A DNA stretch of 64,000 nt. Source: Adiantum capillus-veneris. Lineage: Eukaryota; Streptophyta; Polypodiopsida; Polypodiales; Pteridaceae. Positions 36,926 to 49,947 of the stretch are shown piece after piece. Below the pieces are notes generated by a model. The model worked only from the letters and a program-made list of their open reading frames with translations. It made no database searches and had not been told where the DNA came from. Each line of letters starts with the position of its first letter. Position 1 is the stretch's first letter. A program made the position numbers and the translations under genes. The DNA lies in the NCBI GenBank assembly GCA_014529385.2, contig CM043943.1:103450355-103514354 (forward strand), read 5' to 3'.

Positions 36926-39900
36926 ATTGGTATCAGAGCACGTTGCATCCTCCCGAGCTTAGTCTCCAGCATCACCACATGCCTGCTCAGTTTCTTCAAT
37001 TTTAGTGAGCTTTGGTGAGTGTCAATAGGTCGAAAAATATTTTGGGTGTACTTGTAAAGCTCAATCTGCTTAGATTTTCCATTTGGGCTCATTTTGACCT
37101 CCGTTTCCACAATAGGCAGTGCTACGCATGCAATTTTGTCATTTTGTGCAATTTTTTTTATCAGTGTCGTTTTTTGCATAACAATTCCCTTACAGTCTTT
37201 TTCGGCTTGTGCTATGTAGAACGCATTAGTCCTGCTCCATTTCTCCTCTTTTAGGGTAGTTTCTTATCAAGTACAGGCATTCGCCATGACTGACAACTAC
37301 ATAGATGTGTTCAAGATGTTTGCTGCTGAGGATAGATTGGACGAGAAAAATTACGCAATGTGGGCTTACATGATGCAACATGTTCTTGTTTCAAAGGGCG
37401 TTTGGAATCTTGTGGAGGGCATTGATGTACGTCCCGGTTCTATGGATACATATGATGTTGCAGGATTACTGCTGCTAGAGCTGTTTTGCCTACGCTTGAG
37501 CAGGCTCATTGGGATGTAAGAGATGTACATGCTCATGCATTGATTGCACTATCTATTTGAAGGCAAAAGAGGCTAAGAAGAAAGAAACTGGTTCCACTAC
37601 AAGTGCAACTATTGTAGAGTCTTCTATGAGAGGAGACTGTGATGCTAATGTAGATGCAGAATGTGGTTTTAGTGTAAAGTGCACTTATGATCCTTCTATC
37701 CATGGTGCATGTATGTCAGCTGCTGTAGATGTTTATGTGTGGTGCTTCGATAGTGGTGCTACAAAGCACATTACCTCTCATTGTGACTTGTTCACCTCTC
37801 TCGAGGACGTCCCCCATGGGAATACAGTCACGTGTGCCAACGATGCCTCTTATCTGGTCAAGGGAGTTGAAAAGATTGTGTTAACTGCTCTACAAATGGT
37901 AGTTCTTTCACACTTGTTGATGCACTTTATGTACCTGGGATCAAGAAGAATCTTTTGTCTTGTATCTACACTGGCTAGACTTGGTCTTGTTGTCAAATTT
38001 TTGGATGACAGATGTATAGTTCATGATCGCAGTTTTGGTATGAAATTGTTGCATCTGGTATTTTATCTCGTGGGATGTATAAACTCACTTTGTATGACAA
38101 GTGTGGGAAGAGATTTGCAAATTCAGTTGTGGATTCAAAGGTTATTTCAGATGCAAAAGTTTGGCATGCACATTTTGGATATTTGAAATTTGCCAAGTAG
38201 CTGCTTTTGCAGAAATCTGATATGGCTGCTTCTTTGCCACCTCTTAAAGCACTTTGTGAAGCATATTTGTGAAGGCTCTATTTTGGGTAATATGCAACGT
38301 TCAAAGTTTGCAAAGGATGGTCCAGTTAGGGCTACATGCAGGTTGCAGCTTGTGCATAGTGATGTTTGTGGGCCCATTCAAACTCCGTCCTTGGGCAATT
38401 ACCTGTACTTCGTGACTTTCATCGATGATTATGCCAGGCATGCATGGGTGTATCCGCTTAAAGCGAAGTCCGAAGTGTTTATGCGCTTCAAGAAATTTCT
38501 GGCTATGGCTGAGAATGTCTCTAAATGTACTATGGACACCCTCCTTTCTGATTGAGGGGGGGAGTATATGTCTTATGAATTTAATACATTTTTGGCTAGT
38601 CGTGGGATAAAACACCAATGTACAGTGCCGTATACACTTGAGCACAATGGTGTTGCTGAAAAGGAAAAACAGGCCACTTTTGTCAAAAGTCAAAAGTCAA
38701 GCTTTTCCACATTTGTTTTGGCTTGAGGCTATCATGTGTGCCACTTATGTACTTAACAGGTTTCCTACAAAAACTTTGCAGTCTAAGGCTCCTTATGAAG
38801 CATGGCATGATTGAAATCCATCTATTGATCAATTGCACGTTTTTGGCTGTTCAATCACATCACAAAAAATTGGATGAGAAGGCTATCAAATGCAATTTTT
38901 TGTTTGCAGTACGAAAAGTAAAGATTACAGGTTGTACCATCTGCAAACAAATAATATCTTGGTTTCACGAGACGTTGTGTTTGTGGAAGATTCTGTTCAA
39001 ACCTTGTTGTCATGTACTAGAGACAATAATGTAAGCCCTCAAGACATTCATGATAGTTTGTTGCCTCTTTTCAGTGGTGGAAATTTTAATGTAAATTCAA
39101 ATGAGGAAAATGTACAACCTACGGATTTTTTTGAAAATGTTACAAATCAGCCTATTATTGATGTAGATGTACATGATGAGTATACTTCATGTGAAAAGGG
39201 GTGAGAATGAGCAAGCTAGAGGTATGCCAAAATGGTTGGTGCATATTTTGCATGACTGGAAATTGGATGCAGCTTTGTCTAGTCATACTCGTTCAGGTTC
39301 TTGCCATGCATCTTATGCATCAAATTGTTATGCTTTGGTTGTTTCTAGCTTATGTGATGCAGAGGAGCCTCTGTCTTTTGATTAAGCATAGAATTCAAAA
39401 AATTAGATGGCTGCCATGCAATCAAAACATGATGCACTTATAGAAAAAGGCACATGGACTTTATGTGTTTGCCTCCTCGAAAAAATTCCATTGTTACGAA
39501 GTGGGTTTACACGTTGAAACGTAAGCCAGATGGTGAGATTGATCGCTATAAGGCTTGACTTGTTGTAAAAAGTTATGCACAACAAAAAGGCATAGATTAT
39601 GAAGAGACTTTTGCTCCCACTTGTCGCATGACTATTGTGTGTTTTCTATGTGCATTGGTAGCTCATTTTGGATGGGACGTACATCAATCAGATATTGTTA
39701 CTGGTTTCTTGAATGGTGACATATTTGAGAAAGTTTATGTAATGAAGCCTGGTGGTTTTGTCATTAAAGGTAGGAAGATAAAGTGTGTAAATGTAATAAA
39801 GCTGTGTATGGGTTGAAGCGCTCTCCTCGTGATTGGTATGAGAAAGTTGACATTCATTTGTTTAAACGAGGATTTTCTAACAGTCCAAAAGAAAGTCCTT

Positions 39901-40025
39901 TGTATGTAAGGTGTCAGGGTGATGTACTCTCATTGTTGTCCTGTATGTGGATGATTTGTTGATCACTAGTCCAAATGAGGCACATATTGCTGAATTTAAG
40001 GCTGATTTGAATGCTACTTTCAAGA

Positions 40026-40914
40026 AAAAAGCACCTAGCTTTCTCACTCGCTTTCCTAAGAAATCCGCGTTTATATGCATGCTTGGATCATCTTGGCCTT
40101 CCTTAGACCATCGCATCTCAATCTCGCTCAAATGATCAGCTCTACTCATCTCCTCTCTGCATGTGAAGCTCACGTACACCTAGATACGTTAGCACAAAAT
40201 CCCATGCCTCTCTCGAGATAGGCTTCATCGCTGACCACACGGCCGTTGAAACCTCTCAAAACCAGTCTGCGTCGATGCGGACTGTTTCGAGCAAGTTTCT
40301 CTCATGCCTACTTATAATTTTGAAAAAATGATGGAAATACTCTCTAATTTATGGAAATTCCCAAAGTACCCCTCAGATTTAAAAAAATGGCCAAAATGCC
40401 CCCATTATTTTGTCATAAATTTCAAAATGTCTTTCAAATTTTCCAAAATTCCCAAAATACACCGAGGTGTGAGATTAGATTTCTCCAAAGATAAAAACCA
40501 TTGTAGCTTTTCATAAGAAGACTAATTGTCTATCAATACAAGATGCTAAAATTAGAATTTGAGTTGGTTATGTAGGCTTCAAAGAACAGCAACGTTTGGA
40601 TCCATTGTCGACGATAGTGGCACAACCCCCATGCTGGAACCAGTCTGCTCCGGCACAGACTGGTTTGGAAAAGTTTCACGAAGGTCATATGAAGGCCTGT
40701 TAAAGCCGATTTTATTAAAACATAAAAAACAAAAAACCTTCAGAGGTACACATTACATAGCTTTGGTTAGTTTGTTGTGTCTCTATGATTTCTAAAATAT
40801 GTTTTTATCAATGTAATATCGATAGATCCTCTCACTTCTTACTGGAAGAATACATGTATTTAGATCCATTTTCATGTGGCACTGGCACTTTATACATCCA
40901 TGCAGGAAATGTAC

Positions 40915-40957
<43 letters not shown>

Positions 40958-41070
40958 AAATCCCTTGCAATTTCTCCTACTCTATAGCTCTTGTGTATCC
41001 TATTGCTTGAAAGTCTCTCTAGTTCACAAGTAACTATATTGAGGAACTCGCTCGCCATCTTGTAATACTC
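40026..41070. repeat. Unassigned sequence inserted in the old copia
   Basis: Copia similarity stops at about 40025 and resumes at 41071. The inserted 1.05 kb holds a (CT)n run (40919-40957) and two copies of a short hairpin motif, AACCAGTCTGC...GACTGKTT, at about 40262 and 40638, each followed by GAGCAAGTTT or GAAAAGTTT. No target duplication or terminal repeat is obvious, so its class is unknown. Confidence 0.6.
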
Positions 41071-41859
41071 ATTGCAAACCTATTGCCACTCCCATGGAAA
41101 TAGGTTTGACGTTGAGTCTTCATGATGCCGGTGATCTTGCTGATGTCAATCTTTAGCAAGCTTATGTTGGATGCCTTATTTATGTATTCAACATGAGGTC
41201 CGATATTCAGTTTTCAGTCTCAAGGTCAACACATTTATGCATAGCCCATGGAAAAGCATTGATAGGCTGCCAAGCAGATTTTTTTCTAGTTGAGTAGCAC
41301 TTTACACCTTGGGTTGTTTTATCTTAAGGGCAGATCATTATCGCCAAATTTACATGCTTTTTCAGACTCAGATTGGGCTGGTTGTTATGTCATGAATTTT
41401 CATGCATGTCATGGTTGAGCAAGAAGAAACTTACTGCAGCCACTTCCAATTGTGAGGCTAAGTACATGGCAATATTCTCAGCTACGGTTGAGTGTGTATG
41501 GCTCAAACGCCTCATGGCTGATTTGGGTGTTAGATAGGACACTGCCAACATCATCTACACTAATAGTCAGAGCGCACTGGTAGTTGCAAGGAACCCAATT
41601 TTCCATGTTCACACAAAGAACATTGAGGTGCATTCACTCTGTCAGGAGAGACTCTCAGCATGAGAGATCAGATTGGCTTATATGCCATCACATGACAACC
41701 TTTCAGATATATCACAAAGGCATTGTCTTGTTAGAAGTTCGAAGCTTTTTGCAAAGTTTTGTGATTACTCCCCTTTGTGGACTAATCATATCCTCAGAGC
41801 ATGACACTTCCCTATACTCTACCGAGCTCTCATTCACCGCATCACTCCCAGGGGAGATT

Positions 41860-42088
41860 TTTTACCATACATATGTGGTAGTGATATGTGTGAACACACT
41901 TTGGACCGTCGGGGCATTTTTTCCCTCACTATGAGGTTTTGCCCCCCGTGCATTGTATGTACGCCCATCACTCTAGGTCTATCCTATCTTTCCATTGCAC
42001 ACTAAGTAATACTACTCTTTGCTGTGTGCCTTGAGCTTCTTCGTCTTCTCCAAGCTGTGTGTGTTTCCCTGCAACCCTATTTTTAATG
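41860..42088 (+). repeat. 3' LTR of the old copia
   Basis: About 229 bp. The start is mutated from the canonical TG, and the end abuts the GATTC target duplication. Confidence 0.85.
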
Positions 42089-42174
42089 GATTCCTTTGAC
42101 TCTCTCTTGAAAAGCTTGCATTGTTGATTTCTTCAGCTATGGATTGGCCACCAACGAGTTTCTAGAATCTATTT

Positions 42175-42590
42175 TGTAGGAATTAGGGTGGCAGGGAAAC
42201 ACACACAAATTGGAGAAGAGGAAGGAAGCTCAAGGCACACAACAGAGTGTATTACTTAGTGTGCAATGGAAAGATAAGATAGCCCTAAAGTGATGGGCGT
42301 ATATACAATGCACGAGGGAAAAAAACCTCTTAGTGAGGAAAAAAATGTCCCGACGGTGCTAAGTGTGTTCACACACATGACTACCACATGCATATGGTAA
42401 CAAATCCCCCTTGGGAGTGATGCGGTGAATGAGAGCTGGCACATAGAGTATAGGACAGTGCCATGCCTTGAAGACATGATCAATCCACAAAGGGGAGTAG
42501 GCCCAAAGCTTTGAGAAAAGCTTCGAACTTCTCACGAGACAATGCCTTTGTGAAAAGATCTGCAAGGTTGTCCTGTGTTGGGACATAAGC
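42175..42590 (-). mobile_element. Copia 3' end fragment, reversed
   Basis: Minus-strand copy of the same copia family: the LTR is 42175-42402 and the purine tract plus RNase H tail is 42403-42590. It stops where the long gypsy LTR begins at 42591. A fossil fragment. Confidence 0.85.
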
Positions 42591-45275
42591 TGTAAGGTCT
42601 TTGTCACCCTTGGAGAGGGGATTCCCATGTAAAGGAATACATATCAGGCCATTCTAACCATATACAAAAAAGTTACTATTTTTGGTAGTTTTTCCACCTC
42701 TGATGAGCTAATGATAAATATATTATTGTAAGATTTTCAAAATTAAAAATTTTACTTTTTTTTTCATTTTTGTCCTAAAATAGAAAATTTTGAGGTGCTT
42801 ACATCCACCTAGATGCGGTCGTCTCGTCAAAATCTACCCCATCCTGAATTTCCATAAAAATAGCTGTTTGTCTCAAAAACTGCTAAATATAGCAAGTGTG
42901 CATATCTGACACCTTACTTTGTAGTGTTCAAGCTCTTCTTTTAATAGCAAATTTTAGCATCAAATTTTGATAAGCCAAGATCACTTTAGACAATTAAATC
43001 TCATCCTAATGTTAATATATTAAATCCTAAGTCTAAGGTATGCATGTGCATGGGCATGTATGTGCATGTGTATGTATGTCCATGTATGTCAATAAATGAC
43101 CCATATCCATGGAGCCATCTCTTATAGAATAATTGACTATGAGCATGGGGGCACTACATGAGGTGTATCACCCAAAAGGGTAAAGAGGGACACCTCCAAT
43201 GGCTAAGTAGGAGCCTGTGACACCTCTACTCATCTTTTAACAAGAAAGGGGGCGCTAGGGAGGTATGGGACTGATTTGGGCAAGCCTTGGCCATCAAGCA
43301 ACCCTAGAAGTCTATATAATTGGCATTCCCACCCAATTTTACACACACTTGAGCACACTTGGGAGAAGAGAACTCTGCTACTGTGGCAATTAACTTGGTG
43401 GCTTTTACATCAAAGCTTTGAGAGACCAATAACTCCAAGCACATTTGGGTAATGTAAATCTATTGTTTAATCAAGCTATTCTCCCAATTGGAATCCTTTA
43501 CTATTGCTTCCATATATTATCATACAATTGGAATCCTTTCCAATTACTACCATATTATTATCCAATTGGAATCCTTTCCAACTGCTACTCTATTATCAAA
43601 TGCTATACTCTTATTTACCTATCCTCAATTGGAAATCAACAATCATTATACCTATTTTATGGTATCTCTCTACATTACAAAGTAACCATGGTCTCGCTGT
43701 TCGATTACATAATCAATTGTGGTGATTTCATGCACAATTCTTCATCAATGTAACGTAGATGCTTGCATAATCAATTGTGGTGATTGCATGCACAATTCTT
43801 CATCAATGTAACATAGATTCTTGTATAATCAACAGTGGTGGTTGCATGCATAATTCTTCATCAATGTAGCCTAGATGCTTGCATGAATTAGCTAATCATA
43901 TTTAAGATTATGGCAAAATTAAGCAAGCATATGGTTTTGGTTTGATGTGTGGAATAACCTTATATGTTTTGGAATGAAAACACTTATAATCATTTACCCC
44001 ACTTCCATTAATTTCTTATACTTTAGCTTACAACTTCTCAAGTTAAGTCAAGTATCTAGTAGTGGGAATGGCATCCAAGAGAACTGGCTATGGTGGATCA
44101 CACGATCACGAAGCAAGAACTAATGATGGTAAAGGAAAAGGAAAGGCCCCGATGAATGAGGATGTGCCACTTATCCCACAGTGGTGTTATTTCTCATGAA
44201 CATGTAGGAAACTTCTGTTTGTTCAATGCAGCATGAGTAATTAGGAAGGAGAAAACTACCTAAACATTGGATTAGTCCCAATTTGAAACCACATCAATTG
44301 AACTTGTTAATTTTCTTTAATTTGTATTAAATGGAAGGGCTGTTTGGAAAGTAGTCTCTTTGCTCATATGAAAGAAATATTTGCCTAGTAGGAAAAATCT
44401 CGAACGTTCTTCATTCAAAATCCTATACCCGATACCCTTTAGTATCCAGGGAGGAGGGCTTAGCGGAGTGAATGCTAAAGCAGTGCATATGGGTGCACAC
44501 ATCTTGCGGGTTGGTGCCCAGAATGCAAGATATTACTTGCGGATTTGTGCCTAGGTTGCAAGTTAGTCACTGCGGGTTTGTGCCTAGAATGCAGGACAAT
44601 TTAGTTGTATGGGGAAAGTAAAGACACCGGGAGCTATAAACTCTCACCAAGAGGAGTGAACTCTTGGGGTTGGGATATGTTAATGAAGAAGGATCGTATG
44701 TTGTTTTTCTTCTAGAATAGATTGTCTTGGTACTGATTTGATAATGGTTGAAGGGCTGTTCTAATGAACTTGTGATGGAAATCATGAAAAAACTTTGTGT
44801 ATGAACAATGATGTGGTAGTAATTAAAAAACAAGCAAAATCAAAGTGTGAGTGTGGGGGTGGAAAGTGGGGACTGGCTCAGGTTGCCAGTCAAGGATGGG
44901 TGGTCTTGATTAGTCGAGAAACTCTCATCTCCTCATTGATAGAAGAAGCAAAACTAGAGACTCATTGTGCCAAGAGTCGAGAAGTCCCAATTGTACGTGC
45001 CTTTAAAAATTATGGAAAAAAAGGCATTTGGGGTTTCTCACTTTTGGAAGGTGAGAATTAGGAACATCAAAATATTGTGTTAGTTCATGATTTCCCTGCA
45101 AGACAGGGCTAGGACCCCTTTTCAATGGCCCGGACTCAAGCTACTTTGTGATGAAAGTCTATCCATTAGAAATCTTGTCTATCCGACTATGCTTTTCTCA
45201 ATTGATTAGGGCCTAGCGACTGTCAGGTACCCTCCTTTTGCCAAATGGATATGGTCATGGGGTAGGAACCTCACA
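42591..45275 (+). repeat. Long 5' LTR (~2.7 kb) of the gypsy remnant
   Basis: It starts TGTAAGGTCTTTGTCACCC, and the first roughly 340 bp match 48600-48932. It ends CTCACA, two bases before the primer site. A TATA box candidate CTATATAATTGGC lies near 43311. It holds three tandem minisatellites: ~45-bp units with CAATTGGAATCCTTTCC (43473-43610), ~59-bp units with GCACAATTCTTCATCAATGTA (43719-43890), and ~40-bp units with TGCGGGTTTGTGCCTAG (about 44500-44600). The length is unusual and may include later insertions. Confidence 0.6.
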
Positions 45276-47200
45276 TGTGGTATCAGAGCCTAGGTTAGAA
45301 AATTGGAAAAATTGTTATTGTTTGTAAGTTTGGAAAAAATAAATTGGAGACTTAAGTTCGAGAACTTACCAGTATCGATGTTTCAGGAAGATGTCGACGT
45401 TGAGATCGCAAGTTCAAGACCTTTGAGATAATGTATTACGAGGCTTGTCGCTCTTCAAATTTTGCTTTTCAATGAAACATGATGAAGATTTTGATGAAGG
45501 CTTTGTCTCCTCCATCAACAAGAATCCAGAGGGGATGGGAACTTGTGTGGGATTGCGAAGGTGGCATCTTCTACATCAATGTGTGGAAGCTCGGATGCCT
45601 CTCCTCTGATCTAAAGAAGCTTTGGTGAGGGGAAGAGTTACGAGTTATCCAACTTTACTACTTTGTTGGTACTACTAGGGATGACTACACTGTTATCTCT
45701 GAAGATGGCCTTGACATGAACTTAAATGAATGGGTTATCAATCAAGTGGTGAAAGTGATCCCTACTTATAAGATCAAACCCATTTTTGTCCTTGATACTT
45801 CCTCATAATAAGAGTCTTGTATTATATGAACCCCACAAGATGTGTATAAAAGCTACTATACAGATGAAATAGTAGATTGTAAAAACTTGTCCACAAATAC
45901 CTATCGATTGTACCACTATGTCATTGGAAATCCAGCTCTAAGAATCATATAGCTTTTTAGAAGAGCTAACCTTTGTATACATCATAATAGAATAAAAAGA
46001 TGCTCACCTAGCTTTTGGATGAGATATCAACTTTGTACATATCTTGATATAAATAAATTATGACATCTTGAATTTAATAAAGATAGTTTCTTTCCAAATT
46101 TTGTCTTGAGTTATGGAAGTTTAAAGCACTTGATATTGTGTTAAGTCTTAAATCAAACCATCGATAAGCGTACTATTGCGTAGGTACCATCAAATGCCTT
46201 ATACATGGCCATACAAGAGAAAAAACTTCTCTTAAATCCAACCACCCACATTCAAAGGAGAGGGAACCCATATCGAGCGCGATGGTGAAGCTTGGATTGA
46301 GGCAATGGAAGTCTATTTCGAATCTGCAGGGACCCAACCTATAAACAAAACTATGCTCGCAATGTTTCATCTTATTGGTGATGCAAAAATATGGTGGAAA
46401 CAACATTGCAAGGACTTGGTTGTTTCAATATCTTCTCAATCTTGGACGGATATTAAAGAAGCGGTTACAACACGATATCTTCCACCCGCTCATTGAGACG
46501 CCAAAATGAATGAGTTCTTTGCTCTAAAACAACTATCCTTCTTGGTGGTAGAGTCCTACTCCAAATTTGTAACCTAACAAAGATATGTCCCAAAAATGTC
46601 CATTGAGCAACATGTGGCATGATTTTGTCAAGGATTGAATCATCCCTTGGATACCCGTCTTGAAGCAATGAGACGCTCTCTTAAGGGCAACACCTCTGGC
46701 TAAAGAAATGATCACATATCAAGGGAGAGAAGACTTTAGAAATCAAAGGGGCAGGCCCAACAATTGGAGCCCTAGACCTACTAATCAAACTTATCAACCT
46801 CGCCCTGTAGTAGCCACAACTACAATAGCTCAACTTGAATATCCTGATGTTCGTTGTGTTATGAGTGTAATGAGATAGGACATTATAGGAATAGGTGTCC
46901 CAAAAGAAGTGTAGCAACTACTGCAAATTCAATTTTTGTAGCACTAAATGGTAGAGGCCAACCTGTTTGTCGTGGAGGAAGGGACAGAGGAAGAGGACGT
47001 GGAAGAGGAGAGATGGCTCAAACTCATGCCATTATTATGGAAGAGCCAAAATAGGAGACCTAGCTAATGAGAGAGTAATTTTGCACTCCTGAAGGTTGAG
47101 AAAGGAAGCTTAGGATTAGAAGCATCATCGAACACATCGTCAAATGGAAAGATTTCACTGAAGAAGATGCAACGTGGGAAGACGAAATAACTCTCCTTAA

Positions 47201-48537
47201 CACTAGGTTGGTAACCTAACATGACATAAAAGTGTCCTTTCAGGGTTTTGAAAAAAACCTCCAAAACCATAGTAGATCCACTCATTTTGTAAAATCCTTT
47301 CATGAGGTTATAGTTCAAGGCCTACTACAAATGGAAAAAATAATAAACTTGTAAAATTTCTCATCTTTTGGTCACACCAAGCCTCCAAAGTTGATGGACC
47401 ATTACATTTTCATGAAAACAGTCATTTCTTACGTTTTCTTACATAAAAATAAGATTAGGGATTTTTGTAGGACTTGAGATAAATTCCCTAGTTAACTTCA
47501 ACGGGTTGGTGATCAGAACATATGATTTCTTCTCACTCACTATTTTTTGTTTTGCCAAAAGAAATAGGTACAAAAAAGATGAATTTTTACCATTCTGCAA
47601 ACCTATCATCAAAGTTTCTATAGCCACGCTCAATACAAATAATATATGCATGTTTTCTTAGTTCGCTATTGTCCTTTAGGTTCATAAGGAGCCATGGATC
47701 ATGTCAAAAGAATAATACATCTCTTACCAAGGGGAACCTTGGGGACAAATATGAAGTGCTAAATACAGCAAACATGAAAAAACTGGGTTCAACATTATGA
47801 GTTGTGGAATCCCATAGAAACTATTCAATATCTAGCCAAATTTGATCCTCATGACTAGATATGGTTACTACCTACAAAATGCATGTAGTTGTCACAAGAA
47901 ACTAACAATATTGAAAAAGCTATACTTGATATACTAGAATGTTTCGTTTTCCTATAATTGAAAAAATCAACCATCGTTGTCTACTATGTAAAATAGGGTA
48001 TTAGGTGCCCTAAAACTCAAGGAATATTAGCTTTATGTTACAATATGCGACATAGAAAATCAAAACTGCATTTGGATATTATGAAAGCCACCAAAAAAAT
48101 CATAGAAGAGCTAAAATTGGTTGAAAAACAGGATTTGACAATTTTTGTAATTTGGTCATAACTTACAACTTTAACATTTATTTCTCCCTAGAAGCATCAG
48201 GACATGTTGAGGACTACTAAAGATAGTTCTCTAGCATTATAGACCTCACAAACATGAATTCTAGAGTGGTATAGTTGCAAAAAGTTGAAAAAAGCCAAAA
48301 ACAGGACCCGTTTTTTCACACAGTTTAGGTTGTGAAATGTTGTGCAAGGACAAGGTTAAAGATGGAATTGATATTCCAAAAAAATGTCGAGTTTTTTTCA
48401 GCTCATGAGCCAACTTTCTAGATAGATAGCACCTCAAAATCCATTTTGAAACTCTTGACATAATTCAAGGAAAATGGTCACTTAACAGGACATAAAAGTG
48501 TCCCAGGACATAAAAGTGTCCCATTACCAACCTAGTG
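47201..48537. mobile_element. TTAA-flanked non-autonomous DNA transposon
   Basis: The terminal inverted repeat CACTAGGTTGGTAA (left) / TTACCAACCTAGTG (right) is perfect over 14 bp, with flanking TTAA on both sides (47197-47200 and 48538-48541). Subterminal GACATAAAAGTGTCC lies near the left end and twice in tandem near the right. The 1337-bp interior has no recognisable transposase, so it is non-autonomous. A TTAA target duplication points to piggyBac- or Sola3-type transposition. The CACTA start recalls EnSpm, but that family makes 3-bp duplications. It inserted in the gypsy remnant after that element landed. Confidence 0.8.
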
Positions 48538-48599
48538 TTAAAGATCATCTAGACTTACCTTTGAGATGAGGACAACTCAGTTCTTCAAGCTGGGGAGAA

Positions 48600-48932
48600 T
48601 GTAAGGTCTCTGTCACCCTTGGAGAGGGGATTCCCATGTAAACGAATACATATCATGCCATTCTAGCCATATACAAAAAAGTTACTATTCTTGGCAGTTT
48701 TTCCACCTTTGATGAGCTAATGATAAATTTATTGTTGTAAGATTTTCAAAATTAAAATTTTTATTTTTTTGTCATTTTCGTCCTAAAATAGAAAGTTTTG
48801 AGGTGCTTACACCCACCTAAACGCGACCGTCTCATCAAAATCTACCTCGTCTTGAATTTCCATAAAAATAGCTATCTGTCCAAAAAACTGCTAAATATAG
48901 CAAGTGTTCATATCTGCCACCTTAGTCTGTAC
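48600..48932 (+). repeat. Partial 3' LTR of the gypsy remnant
   Basis: Matches the first roughly 340 bp of 42591-45275 (TGTAAGGTCTCTGTCACCC) with perhaps 8-10 percent differences. It is cut off by a reversed copia fragment. Confidence 0.8.
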
Positions 48933-49947
48933 ATCGCAACCAAAATGATCTTCCAATGCACATAGAAAATGCAAAGTAGTCATACAACAAGTGGGAGAAA
49001 AAGTCTCTTCATAGTCTATGCCTTTTTGTTGTGAATAACCCTTTGCAAGAAGTCAAGCCTTATAGCGATCAATCTCACCATCCGGCTTGCGTTTCAACTT
49101 GTAAACCCATTTCGGACCAATGGAATTTTTTCCAGGAGGCAAACCATCTTAAGTCCATGTGTCATTTTCTATGAGTGCATCATATTCTGATTGCATGGCA
49201 TCCATTTTATTTTTTGAATTTTGTGCTTCATCAAAAGACATAGGTTCCTCAACATCACATAAGTTAGACATAGCAAAAGCATAACAATCTCTGATGCATA
49301 AGATGCATGGTGAGAACTTGAACGAGTACTACTAGACAAAGGTACATCCTTGTCATGCAAAGTATGCATCAACAATTTTGGCATACCTCTAGCCTGCTCA
49401 TTCTTAGCCCTTTCCTCATCCAATACATAATGTACATATGCATCACTAATAGGCTGATTTGTAACATTTTTAGAAGACCCCATAGGTTGTACATTTTCCT
49501 CATTTGAATTTACATTCGAACTTCTACCACTAAAAAGAGGCAACAATGTCATAAATTTCCTGTGAGCTTACAATCCTGTCTCTCACCATACATCGTGCCA
49601 TTTTTGCAAGAGACTTGTTTTTCCTCTTTGCAACACCATTTTGCTGAGGTGTATATGACACTATACATCGGTGTTTTATCCCACAACTAGCCAAAAATGC
49701 ATTAAATTCATGAGACATATACTCCCCCCAGATCAGAACGGAGGGCACCCATAGTATATTTGACACATTTTCTGCCATACCTAGATATTTCTTGAATCAC
49801 AAAAACACTTTGTACTTAGCTTTAAGCGGATATACCCATGCATGCCTGGAGTAATCATCAATGAAAGTCACAAAGTATAGGTAATTGCCCAACGATGGAG
49901 TTTGCATGGGCCCACAAACATCACTATGCACAAGCTACAACCTGCAT
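48933..49947 (-). mobile_element. Copia interior fragment, reversed
   Basis: Minus-strand piece of the same copia family, spanning part of integrase through the start of reverse transcriptase. Fossil. At about 49948 it meets a plus-strand fragment head to head. Confidence 0.85.

Larger units (their letters stand above)
36705..42088 (+). mobile_element. Ty1/copia LTR retrotransposon, old fossil
   Basis: Same family as 1406-7322. The 5-bp target duplication GATTC is at 36700-36704 and 42089-42093. Recognisable parts in order: 5' LTR, primer site TGGTATCAGAGC (36928-36939), gag start near 37.3 kb, protease (FDSGATKHIT), integrase about 38.2-38.8 kb, reverse transcriptase about 39.4-40.0 kb, RNase H about 41.1-41.7 kb, 3' LTR. 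It is heavily broken, with many interruptions, and a ~1-kb unrelated sequence sits in it at 40026-41070. LTR divergence of very roughly 12 percent by eye makes it much older than the 1.4-kb copy. Confidence 0.9.
42591..48932 (+). mobile_element. Ty3/gypsy chromovirus remnant with a long LTR, fossil
   Basis: 5' LTR 42591-45275, primer site TGGTATCAGAGC (45278-45289), gag region about 45.4-46.7 kb (FHLIGDAKIWWKQHC), a CCHC knuckle (CYECNEIGHYRNRC, about 46.86 kb), a chromodomain-like patch (HIVKWKDFTEEDATWE, about 47.1 kb), purine tract (48590-48599), and a partial 3' LTR from 48600. Most of pol is not represented, so it is broken and probably non-autonomous. A TTAA-flanked DNA transposon sits in its 3' coding part at 47201-48537. 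Confidence 0.75.

Noticed and set aside
47201-48537. Assignment to EnSpm/CACTA from the CACTA start
   Set aside because: The flanks show a 4-bp TTAA duplication, not the 3 bp expected for CACTA elements, and no TNP-type transposase is present.
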